A DNA stretch of 64,000 bases from Brachionus rotundiformis. Lineage: Eukaryota > Rotifera > Eurotatoria > Ploima > Brachionidae. The notes beneath the pieces were generated by a model. The model saw only the letters and a program-made list of their open reading frames with translations. It was not told the DNA's origin and ran no database searches. The stretch spans positions 974,892 to 1,038,891 of the forward strand of contig JAESIW010000115.1 of assembly GCA_016802295.1 (NCBI GenBank), written 5' to 3'. The position numbers were made by a program, and so were the translations under genes. The first letter of the stretch is position 1; every line of letters begins with the position of its first letter. Below, piece by piece: positions 35,522 through 45,959 of this stretch.

Positions 35522-38107
35522 GGGTAATTCATAATGTTATTCAAAAATTTTGCATCCATGCTAAATTATCAATGGATAGTCAGACATAACTAAAATTTTA
35601 CACACTTTTTATCAAAGTCTTAGTTTTTAATTTTATGTTTTTTATCAAGTTGGTATAGTCCTTCCAATTTCTGGGCTAAAAAACATATCTGGTACCTATT
35701 TATCCTATGTGTCCTCGACTTTTACTTATTTTTTTGATTAAAAAATACAGTATTGCACAAAAGTTTAGACGCACTAGTTTTTTTCATAAGATTATTTCGT
35801 AAGACTAAAAAATATTTAATTTTGTTTAAGAAATATATTAAATAGAAATCGATTTTTAATAAAATTAACTCTGCCTTTCAATTTGATATAAAATACATGA
35901 TAATTCGATATTACACTTAGCTGAAAAATTGAAATTAAATAAAGGCAATAAAAATTTCAGTAAAAGTTTTTGAATAAAGGTTTAGACGCACATCATTTTT
36001 GTCTAATTAAAGATTGATTAATTAACTTAAATGGACTTGTAAATGTCTTAATTTAAAGATTATGCAATCCCATGACCTAAATCTTGATAAGATCTTACTT
36101 AAGATCAGATCAAGAAACTTACCTTATTCTGAGTAAGAACTTGAAACAAGATCTTATACTTTCAGTAACAGAACTTTGCATGGTTCGGTATCGGATCTTA
36201 TAAGAGATTTCTAAGGAGGAAAAAAAGTAAAATTAAGACTTTTCTTTCTTAAAAGATCCATATAAGATCTTTAATTGTAATTTAATTGTATTTAAATAAA
36301 AACTTATTATCTTAGAATATCTTTTTTTTTTTTAGAGAAACGAAACAAGTGATTTCATTTAGAGTAAGATTTTGATAATTTATCTTAAAATTTTCTAGAT
36401 GAAGGATTACATTTTGAGCTTCTTAGTCGTTTAGAAGATCTTGAACACAATAATGACAATTCAGACTTATGCGATTTTGTTTTGAGTTTACACGAGAAAA
36501 GAAATTTAACCAAAAAAGAGTTCAACATTTAGTGTCGAATTCAAAAAGAAAATTAAATCGATTTTAGCTAGAACAATTTGAGATTGAAAAATTTGATGAT
36601 GATGTTTTTATTTTTTTAAAAATTTCGATAGAAAGCTCAATTTTTCATTCTATAAATTACAAAAAAGGTGGTGAAAATATTTTTTTCTATAAAGTACACA
36701 GTTGAAGGAAAATCGTTTTTTGGTTTAGTTAATTATTTTATAGAGATTGAAAATTTTTTTTTCATGTTCTTTTGTTTGCTTTAAAAACGACTAAGACATG
36801 TCTTTTTGATGACAGTAAAGTAAGAATTCCAGACAATCTTCAAACTTTAAAGCGGAACAATATTTTTGACAATTTTTTATCAGTTTGTGAAAAAACAGAC
36901 GATATATTGATAATTAATGCTCTTGATATCATATCAAAGTGTATTATTTATGAAGAAAGTGACAATGTATTTTATTTAATTAAGTATCTAAATGAAGATG
37001 AACACGATTAAATATTTAAAGTCATCTTATTAAAAAACACTTTAAAATAAAAATTCCATTAAAAATCTTACTTTCTTCTTATTTTATTTATTATTAAGAC
37101 TTTTTAGATATTTTCTTCTTATAACTTACCAGATCTTAATATTATCTTAATAGCAAACGATTATTCATTATTAGAAAATAAGATCTTAAAAAATTTTCTT
37201 GAAAAATCTTATCTTAAAATGACTTTGAAATACTTAAAAATGAGATCTTATAAGGAACTTTTATTAACTTTTAGGCAAAGATTTTACAAGAATCGACTTA
37301 AGAATCTTAATTAAGATCAGATATTATAAGAAATTTTCCATCTAGATTCGTTAAGATTCTAATCAAGAACCTTAAAATTAGTCATAAAAAATCTTATTAA
37401 ATAAGAAAAACAAAGATAATTTTTAGGAACGGTAAAAGATCTTGAATGGATTTTTTGTCTTATTCAATCTTATAAGATCTTAAATAAGATTTCCGACCTG
37501 GGATGAGTGTTGTATATGAATTCCTTATTTTTTAAAAATTTAGCTATCCAATGAGCTTTGTATTATTATTTTCCGATTAATCGTCCGGAAGATATAGTTA
37601 AAATGCTGTTTAAAATTAGCTCATTTTAAGTCACCTTTAAAAATACTGCAAAAATCGATTATCGATTAATAGCTACTGATAGAAATATCTGATTCCGACC
37701 AAAATTTGCAATAATATAGATATACAAAAAAAATAAAATTTAAAAGTAAAAAGTTTATCTGCTAATCCCAAAATGTTCTAGACCAAAAATACTAGGTTAA
37801 AAAGCATAGTCATTTTGAGTTCAAGTATTTTTAGATTTAGATATAATAAAATATATAAATAGGTTAAATTTGAAAACCTTAAAAAAAGTGCTACTCAATA
37901 ATATATTGCACATTAGATATGTCTTTTTTGAAATTATCTCCTGGACGATAAATCGAACGAACTTGGCAGGGGTATACCAACTTGATATACAACATAAAAT
38001 TAAAAACTAAGACTTTGATAACAAGTGTGTAAAATTTTAGTTATGTCTGACTATCCATTGATAATTTAGCATGGATGCAAAATTTTTGAATAACATTATG
38101 AATCACC
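35522..38107. mobile_element. 2.6 kb foldback element with 140 bp inverted ends
   Basis: The first about 145 bp (35522-35665, starting GGTAATTCATAATGTTATTC) reappear in reverse complement at about 37970-38107 with few differences. Shared stretches include ATCCATGCTAAATTATCAAT and CTTAGTTTTTAATTTTATGT. Such long terminal inverted repeats mark a DNA transposon or foldback element. The interior contains a separate AAGATCTTA-rich unit and two GTTTAGACGCAC motifs near 35762 and 35982. No intact transposase is visible; an 80-codon frame at 36772-37011 is of unknown type. It is probably non-autonomous and composite. Confidence 0.75.
36060..37505. repeat. AAGATCTTA-rich palindromic unit nested in the foldback element
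   Basis: Both flanks (about 36060-36260 and 37110-37505) contain many copies of AAGATCTTA, ATAAGATC and related palindromes. The outermost edges look like inverted copies: CCCATGACCTAAATCTTGAT on the left, and in reverse complement CCCAGGTCGGAAATCTTATT on the right. The middle is weakly coding on the plus strand (36400-37011). This is probably a second transposable element inserted into, or forming part of, the outer 2.6 kb element. I cannot assign it to a superfamily. Confidence 0.55.
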
Positions 38108-38138
38108 TGATATATTAGACAATTTTATAAAATATTTA

Positions 38139-38344
38139 ATTTTATTTGAAGTAGACTCTCAAGATAATTGTAGAACAACTATCAATTTTAAAATTAAAAA
38201 AAAATTCTGAATTTAGATGAATGCTTAACAAGCTCAGGGTCTCATCAACTTTGTTAAATTACACCCTTTATCTTTTCAGCATGTAGAAATTATTCACAAA
38301 TAAATAATTGATTTATTTTTCTTTTATTAAAACAATATTTATTC
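38139..38344 (+). repeat. 205 bp direct repeat, left copy
   Basis: This block starts ATTTTATTTGAAGTAGACTC and ends at AAACAATATTTATT. It recurs almost unchanged in the same orientation at 39221-39425, with only a handful of substitutions. It begins about 30 nt after the foldback element's right end. Confidence 0.85.
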
Positions 38345-38815
38345 TCTTATGCTACTTTTCAAAAGAGACAATAATTAAAAGAATTTTTTATCAATATTTA
38401 AATTGTTTAAATTTTTAAGAAAATAATTTTGATTGCAACAACTTTTTTGAAAAGTATGGGTTATATGCATTCCAACATAGAATTCTAGATAAAATTCTAC
38501 CTTTTGCTTTTAAAACACTTTACTTTCAAAATTCTCCTGAAAATCAAAAGCTGAGAAACTTGAGGTATAATTTTAGGAATAGTGAAAATCTGATAGAATC
38601 AACATCAAAATCAGCAAAAAGAGAAATAACTTAGGAATTTTTCTACTCAGGACTAAAAAAATGCTTTGTAATCAAGAGATCTGTCTTGAAGTTTACAACA
38701 TTTGGCATTCAATTTTCAATAATATCAACTTGATTTGCTCAAATTTTATTAAACAATTCAAAAAATTTAATTGAAATATTTCAGTGTTTTATTTTTATTA
38801 ACTGCTTATTTTAAT
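38345..38815. other. A/T-rich DNA between repeats
   Basis: No supported gene. The stretch lies between the left 205 bp repeat and a LINE 3' end and is probably repeat-derived. Confidence 0.4.
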
Positions 38816-38817
38816 TT

Positions 38818-39067
38818 GTAGTAGTAGTTCTTGCTGCGACACCTAACATGTAGATTGTCTAAGCCCATCACTGCCAATTGGCCGTGTAGAGCTGTAGCAG
38901 CCGATTCCGTTGAACTTATCTAAAGCCATTTTAAAATAAGAGGTTGACTTGGATTTCACCACATTTTCTGGCAACTTATTCCAATGCGGAACTACTCTAT
39001 TTGAGAAAAATACATGTCTGGCACTTACTGCAGCCGCACAATCGTTTCTAATGTGAGCTGGCAATTT
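38818..39067 (-). mobile_element. LINE 3' end (RT protein C-terminus)
   Basis: On the minus strand the frame reads IRNDCAAAVSARHVFFSNRV, VPHWNKLPENVVKSKSTSYF and KMALDKFNG. This is the usual end of a CR1-like ORF2 (FFSNRV..WN.LP..VV.. ..S...FK..LD). It ends close to a short TAG/CTA repeat (GTAGTAGTAG at about 38818-38827), equivalent to the trinucleotide tails of related fragments. It is a 5'-truncated copy lying between the two 205 bp direct repeats. Confidence 0.8.
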
Positions 39068-39220
39068 GTAAAATTATTTTATATTATTTAATTCAATTAA
39101 GTGTTAATCAGTCTTCATTAAAAGAGCACTAGACCGTTAATTAACCTTGAAATTGAAGCATAAAAATTTTTGCACAAATTAATCTTTTTTTTCGGTATAT
39201 GTAAAAAAATATAACAAAAC

Positions 39221-39425
39221 ATTTTATTTGAAGTAGACTCTCAAGATAATTGTAGAACAACTATCAATTTTAAAATTAAAAAAAAATTCTAAATTTAGAT
39301 GAATGCTTAACAAGCTCCGAGTCTCATCAACTTTGTTAAATTACACCCTTTATCTTTTCAGCATGCAATAATTATTCACAAATAAATAATTGATTTATTT
39401 TTCTTTTATTAAAACAATATTTATT
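39221..39425 (+). repeat. 205 bp direct repeat, right copy
   Basis: Near-identical to 38139-38344. Differences include CTAAATTT for CTGAATTT and GCATGCAATA for GCATGTAGAA. It lies about 450 nt upstream of Y-box copy 3. Confidence 0.85.
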
Positions 39426-39872
39426 TTTGGTCTATTTAGTTGGAATAGCTGACCGATAGAATCTATCAAACAAAATCAATAAAATTAAATATATCAAAAT
39501 TAGCATAAAAATTGCATTAAAGGGTTAACAAAATATATGCTTATGATTCAAATAGACGGAATATATAAATAGTAAAAGAACCAAACTGGCTCTAGTATTT
39601 TATTATAATTTAATTCTCAACTTGAATATACCACGTACACATTCTAGAAAAACTAATTGGCTTATATTAAATAGATCTGCACGCGCTATATGCCGTCTTA
39701 GTTGCGTCGAATAATTTCAAAATCTAATACAAAACCACTATCCCTTTTCTAATGATATTAAGCTTATTTTTCTTATTTAGAGAGAGAGCTATCTAAGAGC
39801 TTACGTTTATAACCTAGAACAAAACAAGATCATCAAAAAATCGACCAGCAAGCATTTTTTGAACCAATAAAC

Positions 39873-40925
39873 ATGTCGGATTCAGCAGTGCAGCAAATTG
39901 GCAACACCGAGACTGTTCATGAGCAAAAAGCAGAACAAGTGTCTCGACAAGAAAATGAGAACCAAGTTAAACAAGAGCAGACCGAGACGCCAAAGGCTCA
40001 AATAGTCAAGGAAGTCTTGCACAAGGGCATCACTGGTACTGTTAAGTGGTTTAATGTCAAGAACGGATACGGCTTCATTAACAGAGATGACACCAAAGAG
40101 GACGTGTTTGTTCACCAGAGTGCCATTGTTAAGAACAACCCGAACAAGTACAAGCGCAGTTTGGGCCAAGACGAGAAGGTTGAGTTCGACATTGTCAAGG
40201 GGGAGAAGGGAAACGAGGCGGCAAATGTCACCGGACCGAATGGAGCACATGTCCAAGGTTCCGAATACGCTGCCAATAAACGTAAGCCAGGTTATAAACG
40301 ACGAAACAAGCGCCGTAACCAAAAGCCAGAACAAGATCAGCAACAAGCTGGTGGTGAGGGCCAACAAAATGACCAACAAGACCAACAACAAGCTCCGGCG
40401 TCCAACGATGGCCAAGCCATGCCAAGGCGACGAAATAATTACAGACGAAGACCCCGCAGTCAAAATCTGAACAATGAACAACGAGGCGAACAAGGCAACA
40501 ACCAACCACTAGAACAAGATTTGAACAGACCACCAAGACAGCCAAGATACAGAAGAGGTCCGCCAAGAGGACCCAGAAATTTCCAGCCAAGACCTGACAT
40601 GGACTTGCAACAGCCCATGGAACAACAACCAGACCAAAGAGTTTTCTACAAATCGAGAACTTATAGACCAAGTGGCCGCGGTGGATACAGAAATCCGTCA
40701 TTCGATAATCCAATGAGACCAAGAGGACCAATGGGAGGATTCAGACCTCGTGATTCAAACGGTTACAGACCCAGAGGTGGTCCAAGTGGAATGCCAAGAG
40801 GTATGCCATATGGTGGTCATCGAGGCAACTATCGGCCAAGAGGTTCATACTACAGAAGAGGAAATGGTAAACCAAACCAGTCACCTCAAGGTTTTAGGCC
40901 TAACGAAAATGAAATTCAACAATGA
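39873..40925 (+). CDS. Y-box / cold-shock-domain RNA-binding protein, copy 3
   Basis: An intronless gene of 350 residues. The N-terminus (MSDSAVQQIGNTETVHEQKA) differs from copies 1 and 2. The cold-shock domain (about 53-136) and arginine/glutamine core are nearly the same at the nucleotide level as in the other copies, with HQSAIVKNNPNKY here. The tail is RG/PRG-rich (PRGPMGGFRPRDSNGYRPRG, then SYYRRGNGKPNQ) and ends RPNENEIQQ. Upstream sequence is unrelated to that of copies 1 and 2. The last 35 nt before the ATG (from about AAATCGACCAGCAAGC) is shared only with copy 4. The frame is intact and it is probably expressed. Confidence 0.92.
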   Translation: MSDSAVQQIGNTETVHEQKAEQVSRQENENQVKQEQTETPKAQIVKEVLHKGITGTVKWFNVKNGYGFINRDDTKEDVFVHQSAIVKNNPNKYKRSLGQDEKVEFDIVKGEKGNEAANVTGPNGAHVQGSEYAANKRKPGYKRRNKRRNQKPEQDQQQAGGEGQQNDQQDQQQAPASNDGQAMPRRRNNYRRRPRSQNLNNEQRGEQGNNQPLEQDLNRPPRQPRYRRGPPRGPRNFQPRPDMDLQQPMEQQPDQRVFYKSRTYRPSGRGGYRNPSFDNPMRPRGPMGGFRPRDSNGYRPRGGPSGMPRGMPYGGHRGNYRPRGSYYRRGNGKPNQSPQGFRPNENEIQQ

Positions 40926-42440
40926 AATATTCAATTAGCAAGAACACTTTTGTATTAGACCCTTTTAAGTTGTGTTTTAGTTTTTGTTTGTTATTTTAAG
41001 ATAAGGCTTTGTTTTCCATACAATTAACTCTTTTTTTAGATTTGATGTCAGATTATAGAAGAAAATTAACAAAAAAAAACAATTTAATCAAGCTCTCAAA
41101 TTTATTACTAATTATAATTCAACTTAGCTATTTCTTTTTGCTTAAGACCATACCATATTTGTGACTAGTTAAACTAAAAGGTATTTTAATATCAAGAATA
41201 TCCTTTAATTTTGAAAATAAAAATATTAAAAACCACTCCTTTTATTTTCATTTTTGTTTCTACCGTACTTAGTCGAATAGAGCAAACTCGTTGCATTTCA
41301 GTGAAAAAATTGTTCGAATTTGTTTTATTCACTAAAAATTTCCAGTGATCATTAAATAAGCCAAATTCACCACCAGCTTCTTCACGGACCGCAGGTGTCT
41401 GTTATGCCCTCGATGCACGGACCAAATGCGCAACTAGCACCAACACATTTAAAAAAAGAATTAATAAACAACTGGGTTTCTACTAGATAAGACAACATCC
41501 ACTAAAATCACTTTACACACACTATAAGCACATGAAAAATTTAAAGCTTAAAACCATTATAAATGAATTTTAGCTTACCTAGAATCTGATTAAAAAATGT
41601 GCGTAGGCTGTTAGAGCGGGACGTTTACTGGCGTCTTCGCTTGGAGATCCTCTCTCCCACAGCATTTTGTACTACTACTACCAAGAAAATTCATGAATCA
41701 TGTTTTTAATGTAAAACATAAAAAATATATTTAAATTATTCTAAAAAAAATTTCAGTGATCAATAAATAAGCCAATTTTTTCTTCTATTTGAGTAACACT
41801 TTGAGATGGAATATTTTTCAATAGAAAAAGTTCTTTGATGACCTAACTTTCTTATGTTTGAAAATTGCTTTAGTGATTTTTAAGGTACATGTGGTTCATT
41901 TTAAAGGAAAAGAGAAAAAAGAGATATTCAAGACAAACTATAGATCGTAATAAACAGTATTATAAGATTCCGTGATAGTCAAGATTTAACTATCAATAAA
42001 AAGAAATAAAGGTTTTGTAGAATCAAAAAAATATTCTTTGAACACTAACATGAATGATCCAGAGTTGTTTTTAAGTCAAGTCAATGACTTTTTCAAAAAG
42101 TTCAAAAAAAAATTCCAACTAGTCTAAACCGACTATTTTTTATTAATTTTTCATTTTAGATGAAAATTTAAAATTAAAAACTAAGGTCTTATCATTTATT
42201 AGCAAATTATAAGTAATTTACTCAACTTAAAAAAAATTAAGTTAAGTCACAATTTTGACTTAAAACTGTGACTTATATCCAAAGAACCACCGCATCCTCC
42301 AACTTTTCTACAAAGCATTTTAGAGCTCTATTTCATTTTCGATTTTTTAAGTAAAAAAAACGAAAAAAAAAACAGAATTATTATCCAAAACTTAAATAAG
42401 GATTCATAAAAGTGAATTAAAAAATTCCAATCGGCCCATT
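40926..42440. other. Repeat-derived intergenic region
   Basis: No host gene is supported. A 35-40 nt direct repeat (ATTTCCAGTGATCATTAAATAAGCC near 41338 and ATTTCAGTGATCAATAAATAAGCC near 41751) brackets a G+C-richer insert at 41370-41690. That insert ends in a TACTACTACTACC run like the tails of LINE 3' ends. The rest is A/T-rich. Confidence 0.5.
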
Positions 42441-42444
42441 TCCA

Positions 42445-42650
42445 ATTTTTAGGTATCAAATTAGATCACAAGCTAAGCTAATACACCACCTGAAAGGCAT
42501 AATTAAAAGAATAGCCATCAAATCAATAATTCGATCAATATTTGACTACAGCTTCGTCATTTATTAAATTGTATTCTCAAGTTTTAAAACAAGGCTACAA
42601 AAACTTAAAAATAAAATAATAAGACTTAGCTCTTTTTGAAATTTGACTTA
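42445..42650 (+). mobile_element. Short reverse-transcriptase relic
   Basis: The plus strand reads FLGIKLDHK, then after a frame change IIKRIAIKSIIRSIFDYSFV and LQKLKNKIIRL. This matches the LG..ID..L...H.....K.......I...RSIFDY......LQ..QNK.LR segment near the end of non-LTR RT proteins. It is only about 70 codons long, with stops. Confidence 0.62.
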
Positions 42651-43500
42651 AAAACCTTCTTTTTATATATTGAATATATTTTTTTCATTCTTATTCAATG
42701 TCACAAAACATGCAGGCTGAAAAGAGGTTTTATGGTAGTTATTTTTACCAAAACAAATTTGGTGTAGTATTGGCAAATATTTAGTAGAATGCTTAGCATA
42801 ATTTTGTAAAAATGCAAAACTTGGTCAAAATATGGTAGATGTAAAATAAAAGAAAAAAAAAATGCGATTATTACAGTAACCAAAGAAAATTAAATATTTT
42901 TCTATATTAGAGAAAAAGTAAAATTCAAAGACCTTATTTTTAATTTGCAATGTCTTTTCGGAATCCAAAGCCAAAGACATGGATCAATAAAGCCGAGAAC
43001 AGAAATAAAATTAAAAATGAAAATTATAGATTTTAAAAATGTATATAACAGCTGATTTTTGTACTAAAAGAATTAATAAAATGAAATGATTAATTAAATC
43101 TAAAATAATAGATTGTTCAGCCTAATATCACCGAATGAATATTTTTGAATTTTTAATTAGTTTTGAATGATCTATTTTAAATCGATTTAGATAATTTAAA
43201 AAAAATCAAGGATAGTTTTAACTAAACAATTATTAAAATTAATTTTTATCCTGAAATTAAAATCAAATTTCAAAAAATAAAAAACTTCAATTTTTAAATT
43301 AAAAATCAAGCAAAAAAATAAAACTCATAAATTAATAATATATCTTAATGATTAAATTTTAGAAAAATATAATATGCTATGATAGTAATTTTTAATTTAA
43401 GCTGGAAACATTTGTTTTAAATATTAAAACAACTTGTCTGGTTTAAATGACTAAATAAATACAACTTTATTCTATTATAATTTAAAATTTTTTTAAAATA
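42651..43500. other. A/T-rich intergenic region
   Basis: Nothing is recognisable here. The A/T content is high up to the ATG of the following membrane protein. Confidence 0.45.
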
Positions 43501-44193
43501 ATGATCTATGATGAGTTGTTGCCAATAGAAATTTTTGGCAAAAAATTTCAAAGTTATAACCAAATTTTGCTTTTTTTAAATAAAATTTGGATAATTCAAA
43601 TAAGTTTAAGTCTTTTTTATTGCCTAAAAAAATCAATTTATTTACCAAGCAATGATCGTGCCAATTCATATTTCATATCTCAATTATATTCGTATTTTGG
43701 TCTCAAATCTTTAGTTTACCTAATTGAGGTTGTATTCTCAAAAGTTTTTTACGAACAACTGGAACGTTTTCTGCACCATATTTTTGCCATTATCATTTTT
43801 ATCGATTCGGTTCAAGAGCCAAATGTTTTCTCGGTATTTTATTTACTTCCATACTTTATTCATGCAATTTATTGGATTGAAGAATTAGGATTCCCAGATA
43901 CCATTCTTGGAATATACAATTTATCTTTGTTAGCATCGACAGCAGTAATCATACACAAAAGATACAATCGAAAAAAAAAAGTAATTAATTTAAAAATTAT
44001 TATATCAACTGGATTGCTTTTTAATGTAAACCTGTTTGGTCATTTTTACGGCTACAATGTCAATTTAAACAATTTAGAACAAGAAAAATTATTCAAGTCC
44101 ATAGTAAAATCTGTGGCTATTTCGACACCGTTTTATCTTTATCTACTAAAAGTAAATCTGAATTTATCAAGTTCAAATTATTTTAGTGTCTAG
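43501..44193 (+). CDS. Multi-pass membrane protein, possibly TLC-domain
   Basis: A single exon encodes 230 residues with about six hydrophobic stretches, roughly at residues 22-42, 65-82, 91-101, 108-125, 133-150 and 165-180. The segment LERFLHHIFAIIIF (about 86-99) resembles the HH-containing part of TLC domains found in ceramide synthases and TLCD proteins. FYLLPYFIHAIYWIEEL follows at the expected distance. Other TLC residues are not obvious, so the assignment is tentative. The protein has no signal peptide and a short Ser/Asn tail. It could instead be a lineage-specific membrane protein. Confidence 0.5.
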   Translation: MIYDELLPIEIFGKKFQSYNQILLFLNKIWIIQISLSLFYCLKKSIYLPSNDRANSYFISQLYSYFGLKSLVYLIEVVFSKVFYEQLERFLHHIFAIIIFIDSVQEPNVFSVFYLLPYFIHAIYWIEELGFPDTILGIYNLSLLASTAVIIHKRYNRKKKVINLKIIISTGLLFNVNLFGHFYGYNVNLNNLEQEKLFKSIVKSVAISTPFYLYLLKVNLNLSSSNYFSV

Positions 44194-44401
44194 TAAATCA
44201 TAAATTATTTATTTAAAAAGATATTTTAAATTTCTTTTAATTAAATTAAATCAATAAACAAATAAAAGATTCCTTATCAAATGAATACTAAAAATGATAA
44301 GTTAATTAAGACACTTGATAAAAAGGATAATATATACAAAATAAAATTTATTTTCAGAGTAAAATTTATTTTAAAATATTTGAAGATTTAAAAAAAATTT
44401 A

Positions 44402-45388
44402 CTAAACATGGCTCTCAGATGAAAGAAGAAATAAGTCTGCATTATTAAAATTAAGATTTGGATAAAAAAATCTATTAACTGGTCGAGGAATATCAGCATT
44501 GAGATTGGTAAATAATAAATCGTTGTTAAATGATCGTCTTGGTCTCATTGGATTATCGAATGACGGATTTCTGTATCCACCGCGGCCACTTGGTCTATAA
44601 GTTCTCGATTTGTAGAAAACTCTTTGGTCTGGTTGTTGTTCCATGGGCTGTTGCAAGTCCATGTCAGGTCTTGGCTGGAAATTTCTGGGTCCTCTTGGCG
44701 GACCTCTTCTGTATCTTGGCTGTCTTGGTGGTCTGTTCAAATCTTGTTCTAGTGGTTGGCTGTTGCCTTGTTCGCCTCGTTGTTCATTGTTCAGATTTTG
44801 ACTGCGGGGTCTTCGTCTGTAATTATTTCGTCGCCTTGGCATGGCTTGGCCATCGTTGGACGCCGGAGCTTGTTGTTGGTCTTGTTGGTCATTTTGTTGG
44901 CCCTCACCACCAGCTTGTTGCTGATCTTGTTCTGGCTTTTGGTTACGGCGCTTGTTTCGTCGTTTATAACCTGGCTTACGTTTATTGGCAGCGTATTCGG
45001 AACCTTGGACATGTGCTCCATTCGGTCCGGTGACATTTGCCGCCTCGTTTCCCTTCTCCCCCTTGACAATGTCGAACTCAACCTTCTCGTCTTGGCCCAA
45101 ACTGCGCTTGTACTTGTTCGGGTTGTTCTTAACAATGGCACTCTGGTGAACAAACACGTCCTCTTTGGTGTCATCTCTGTTAATGAAGCCGTATCCGTTC
45201 TTGACATTAAACCACTTAACAGTACCAGTGATGCCCTTGTGCAAGACTTCCTTGACTATTTGAGCCTTTGGCGTCTCGGTCTGCTCTTGTTTAACTTGGT
45301 TCTCATTTTCTTGTCGAGACACTTGTTCTGCTTTTTGCTCATGAACAGTCTCGGTGTTGCCAATTTGCTGCACTGCTGAATCCGGCAT
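44402..45388 (-). CDS. Y-box / cold-shock-domain RNA-binding protein, copy 4 (inverted, novel tail)
   Basis: An intronless gene of 328 residues on the minus strand. Its sequence from about 35 nt upstream of the ATG to FDNPMRPR matches copy 3 almost base for base; the second codon differs (CCG for TCG, giving MPDS instead of MSDS). After that point the RG-rich tail is replaced by an unrelated 43-residue hydrophobic/asparagine-rich ending (RSFNNDLLFTNLNADI ... LLSSESHV). The cold-shock domain is intact (about residues 53-136). It looks like an inverted partial duplicate of copy 3 that fused to new sequence. Expression and tail function are unknown. Confidence 0.88.
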   Translation of the reverse strand: MPDSAVQQIGNTETVHEQKAEQVSRQENENQVKQEQTETPKAQIVKEVLHKGITGTVKWFNVKNGYGFINRDDTKEDVFVHQSAIVKNNPNKYKRSLGQDEKVEFDIVKGEKGNEAANVTGPNGAHVQGSEYAANKRKPGYKRRNKRRNQKPEQDQQQAGGEGQQNDQQDQQQAPASNDGQAMPRRRNNYRRRPRSQNLNNEQRGEQGNSQPLEQDLNRPPRQPRYRRGPPRGPRNFQPRPDMDLQQPMEQQPDQRVFYKSRTYRPSGRGGYRNPSFDNPMRPRRSFNNDLLFTNLNADIPRPVNRFFYPNLNFNNADLFLLSSESHV

Positions 45389-45959
45389 GTTTATTGGTTC
45401 AAAAAATGCTTGCTGGTCGATTTATTTATCACTGAAAATTTTTTTTAAAAATATTTTTAATATATCTTTTTATATATATAAAGTTTCTAATTAGATATAA
45501 ACCGCGTTAATTATAGCTTTATTTAGTCTAATTTGTTACCATTTTATATTCTTTTAATTTCCTTGAATTGCGCAACCGAGTTTAATTTCAGGGATTGAAT
45601 TTGATTGTTTTGTCTATTCTGGTAGTTATATTTAGATCATCTCTTTATTATTTTATATTCATTTTAAATTCTATTCTTATTTTAATTTCAATTTACTTTA
45701 TATATAAATTTTAATCATCTAATGAAATGATAAATTAAGACAACTTTTATTAAAATTTTAATTGACACAATTTAAAAAAAAAATTGATTCTTTTTAAGGT
45801 CAATCATTTTTGCCACCTTCAATGTACCACTAGAATTAACTTGACAATATATTTTAAAAAATATTACCATGGTAACAGTTTTCTTTTTTGAAAATTAAAT
45901 ATTAAAAACTTAAAAATTCACCAGCGACAGTTATAATTGACAAAAAGATCAGTTCCAAG
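45389..45959. other. Divergent promoter region between copy 4 and DRC3
   Basis: Y-box copy 4 (minus) and DRC3 (plus) are divergently arranged around this 570 nt A/T-rich stretch, which must contain both promoters. TATATATATA occurs near 45473-45480. No other feature is clear. Confidence 0.45.

Noticed and set aside
36060..37505. CRISPR-like array because of many AAGATCTTA repeats
   Set aside because: Repeats are short, palindromic, irregularly spaced and in an animal-type genome; there are no uniform spacers.
39882..40505. Long open frame (207 codons) on the minus strand of Y-box copy 3, repeated opposite copy 4 and in shorter form opposite copies 1 and 2
   Set aside because: It lies fully antisense to the conserved cold-shock gene and is leucine/valine-rich in the way expected from the complement of Gln/Asn/Arg codons. 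Its conservation follows from conservation of the sense strand.
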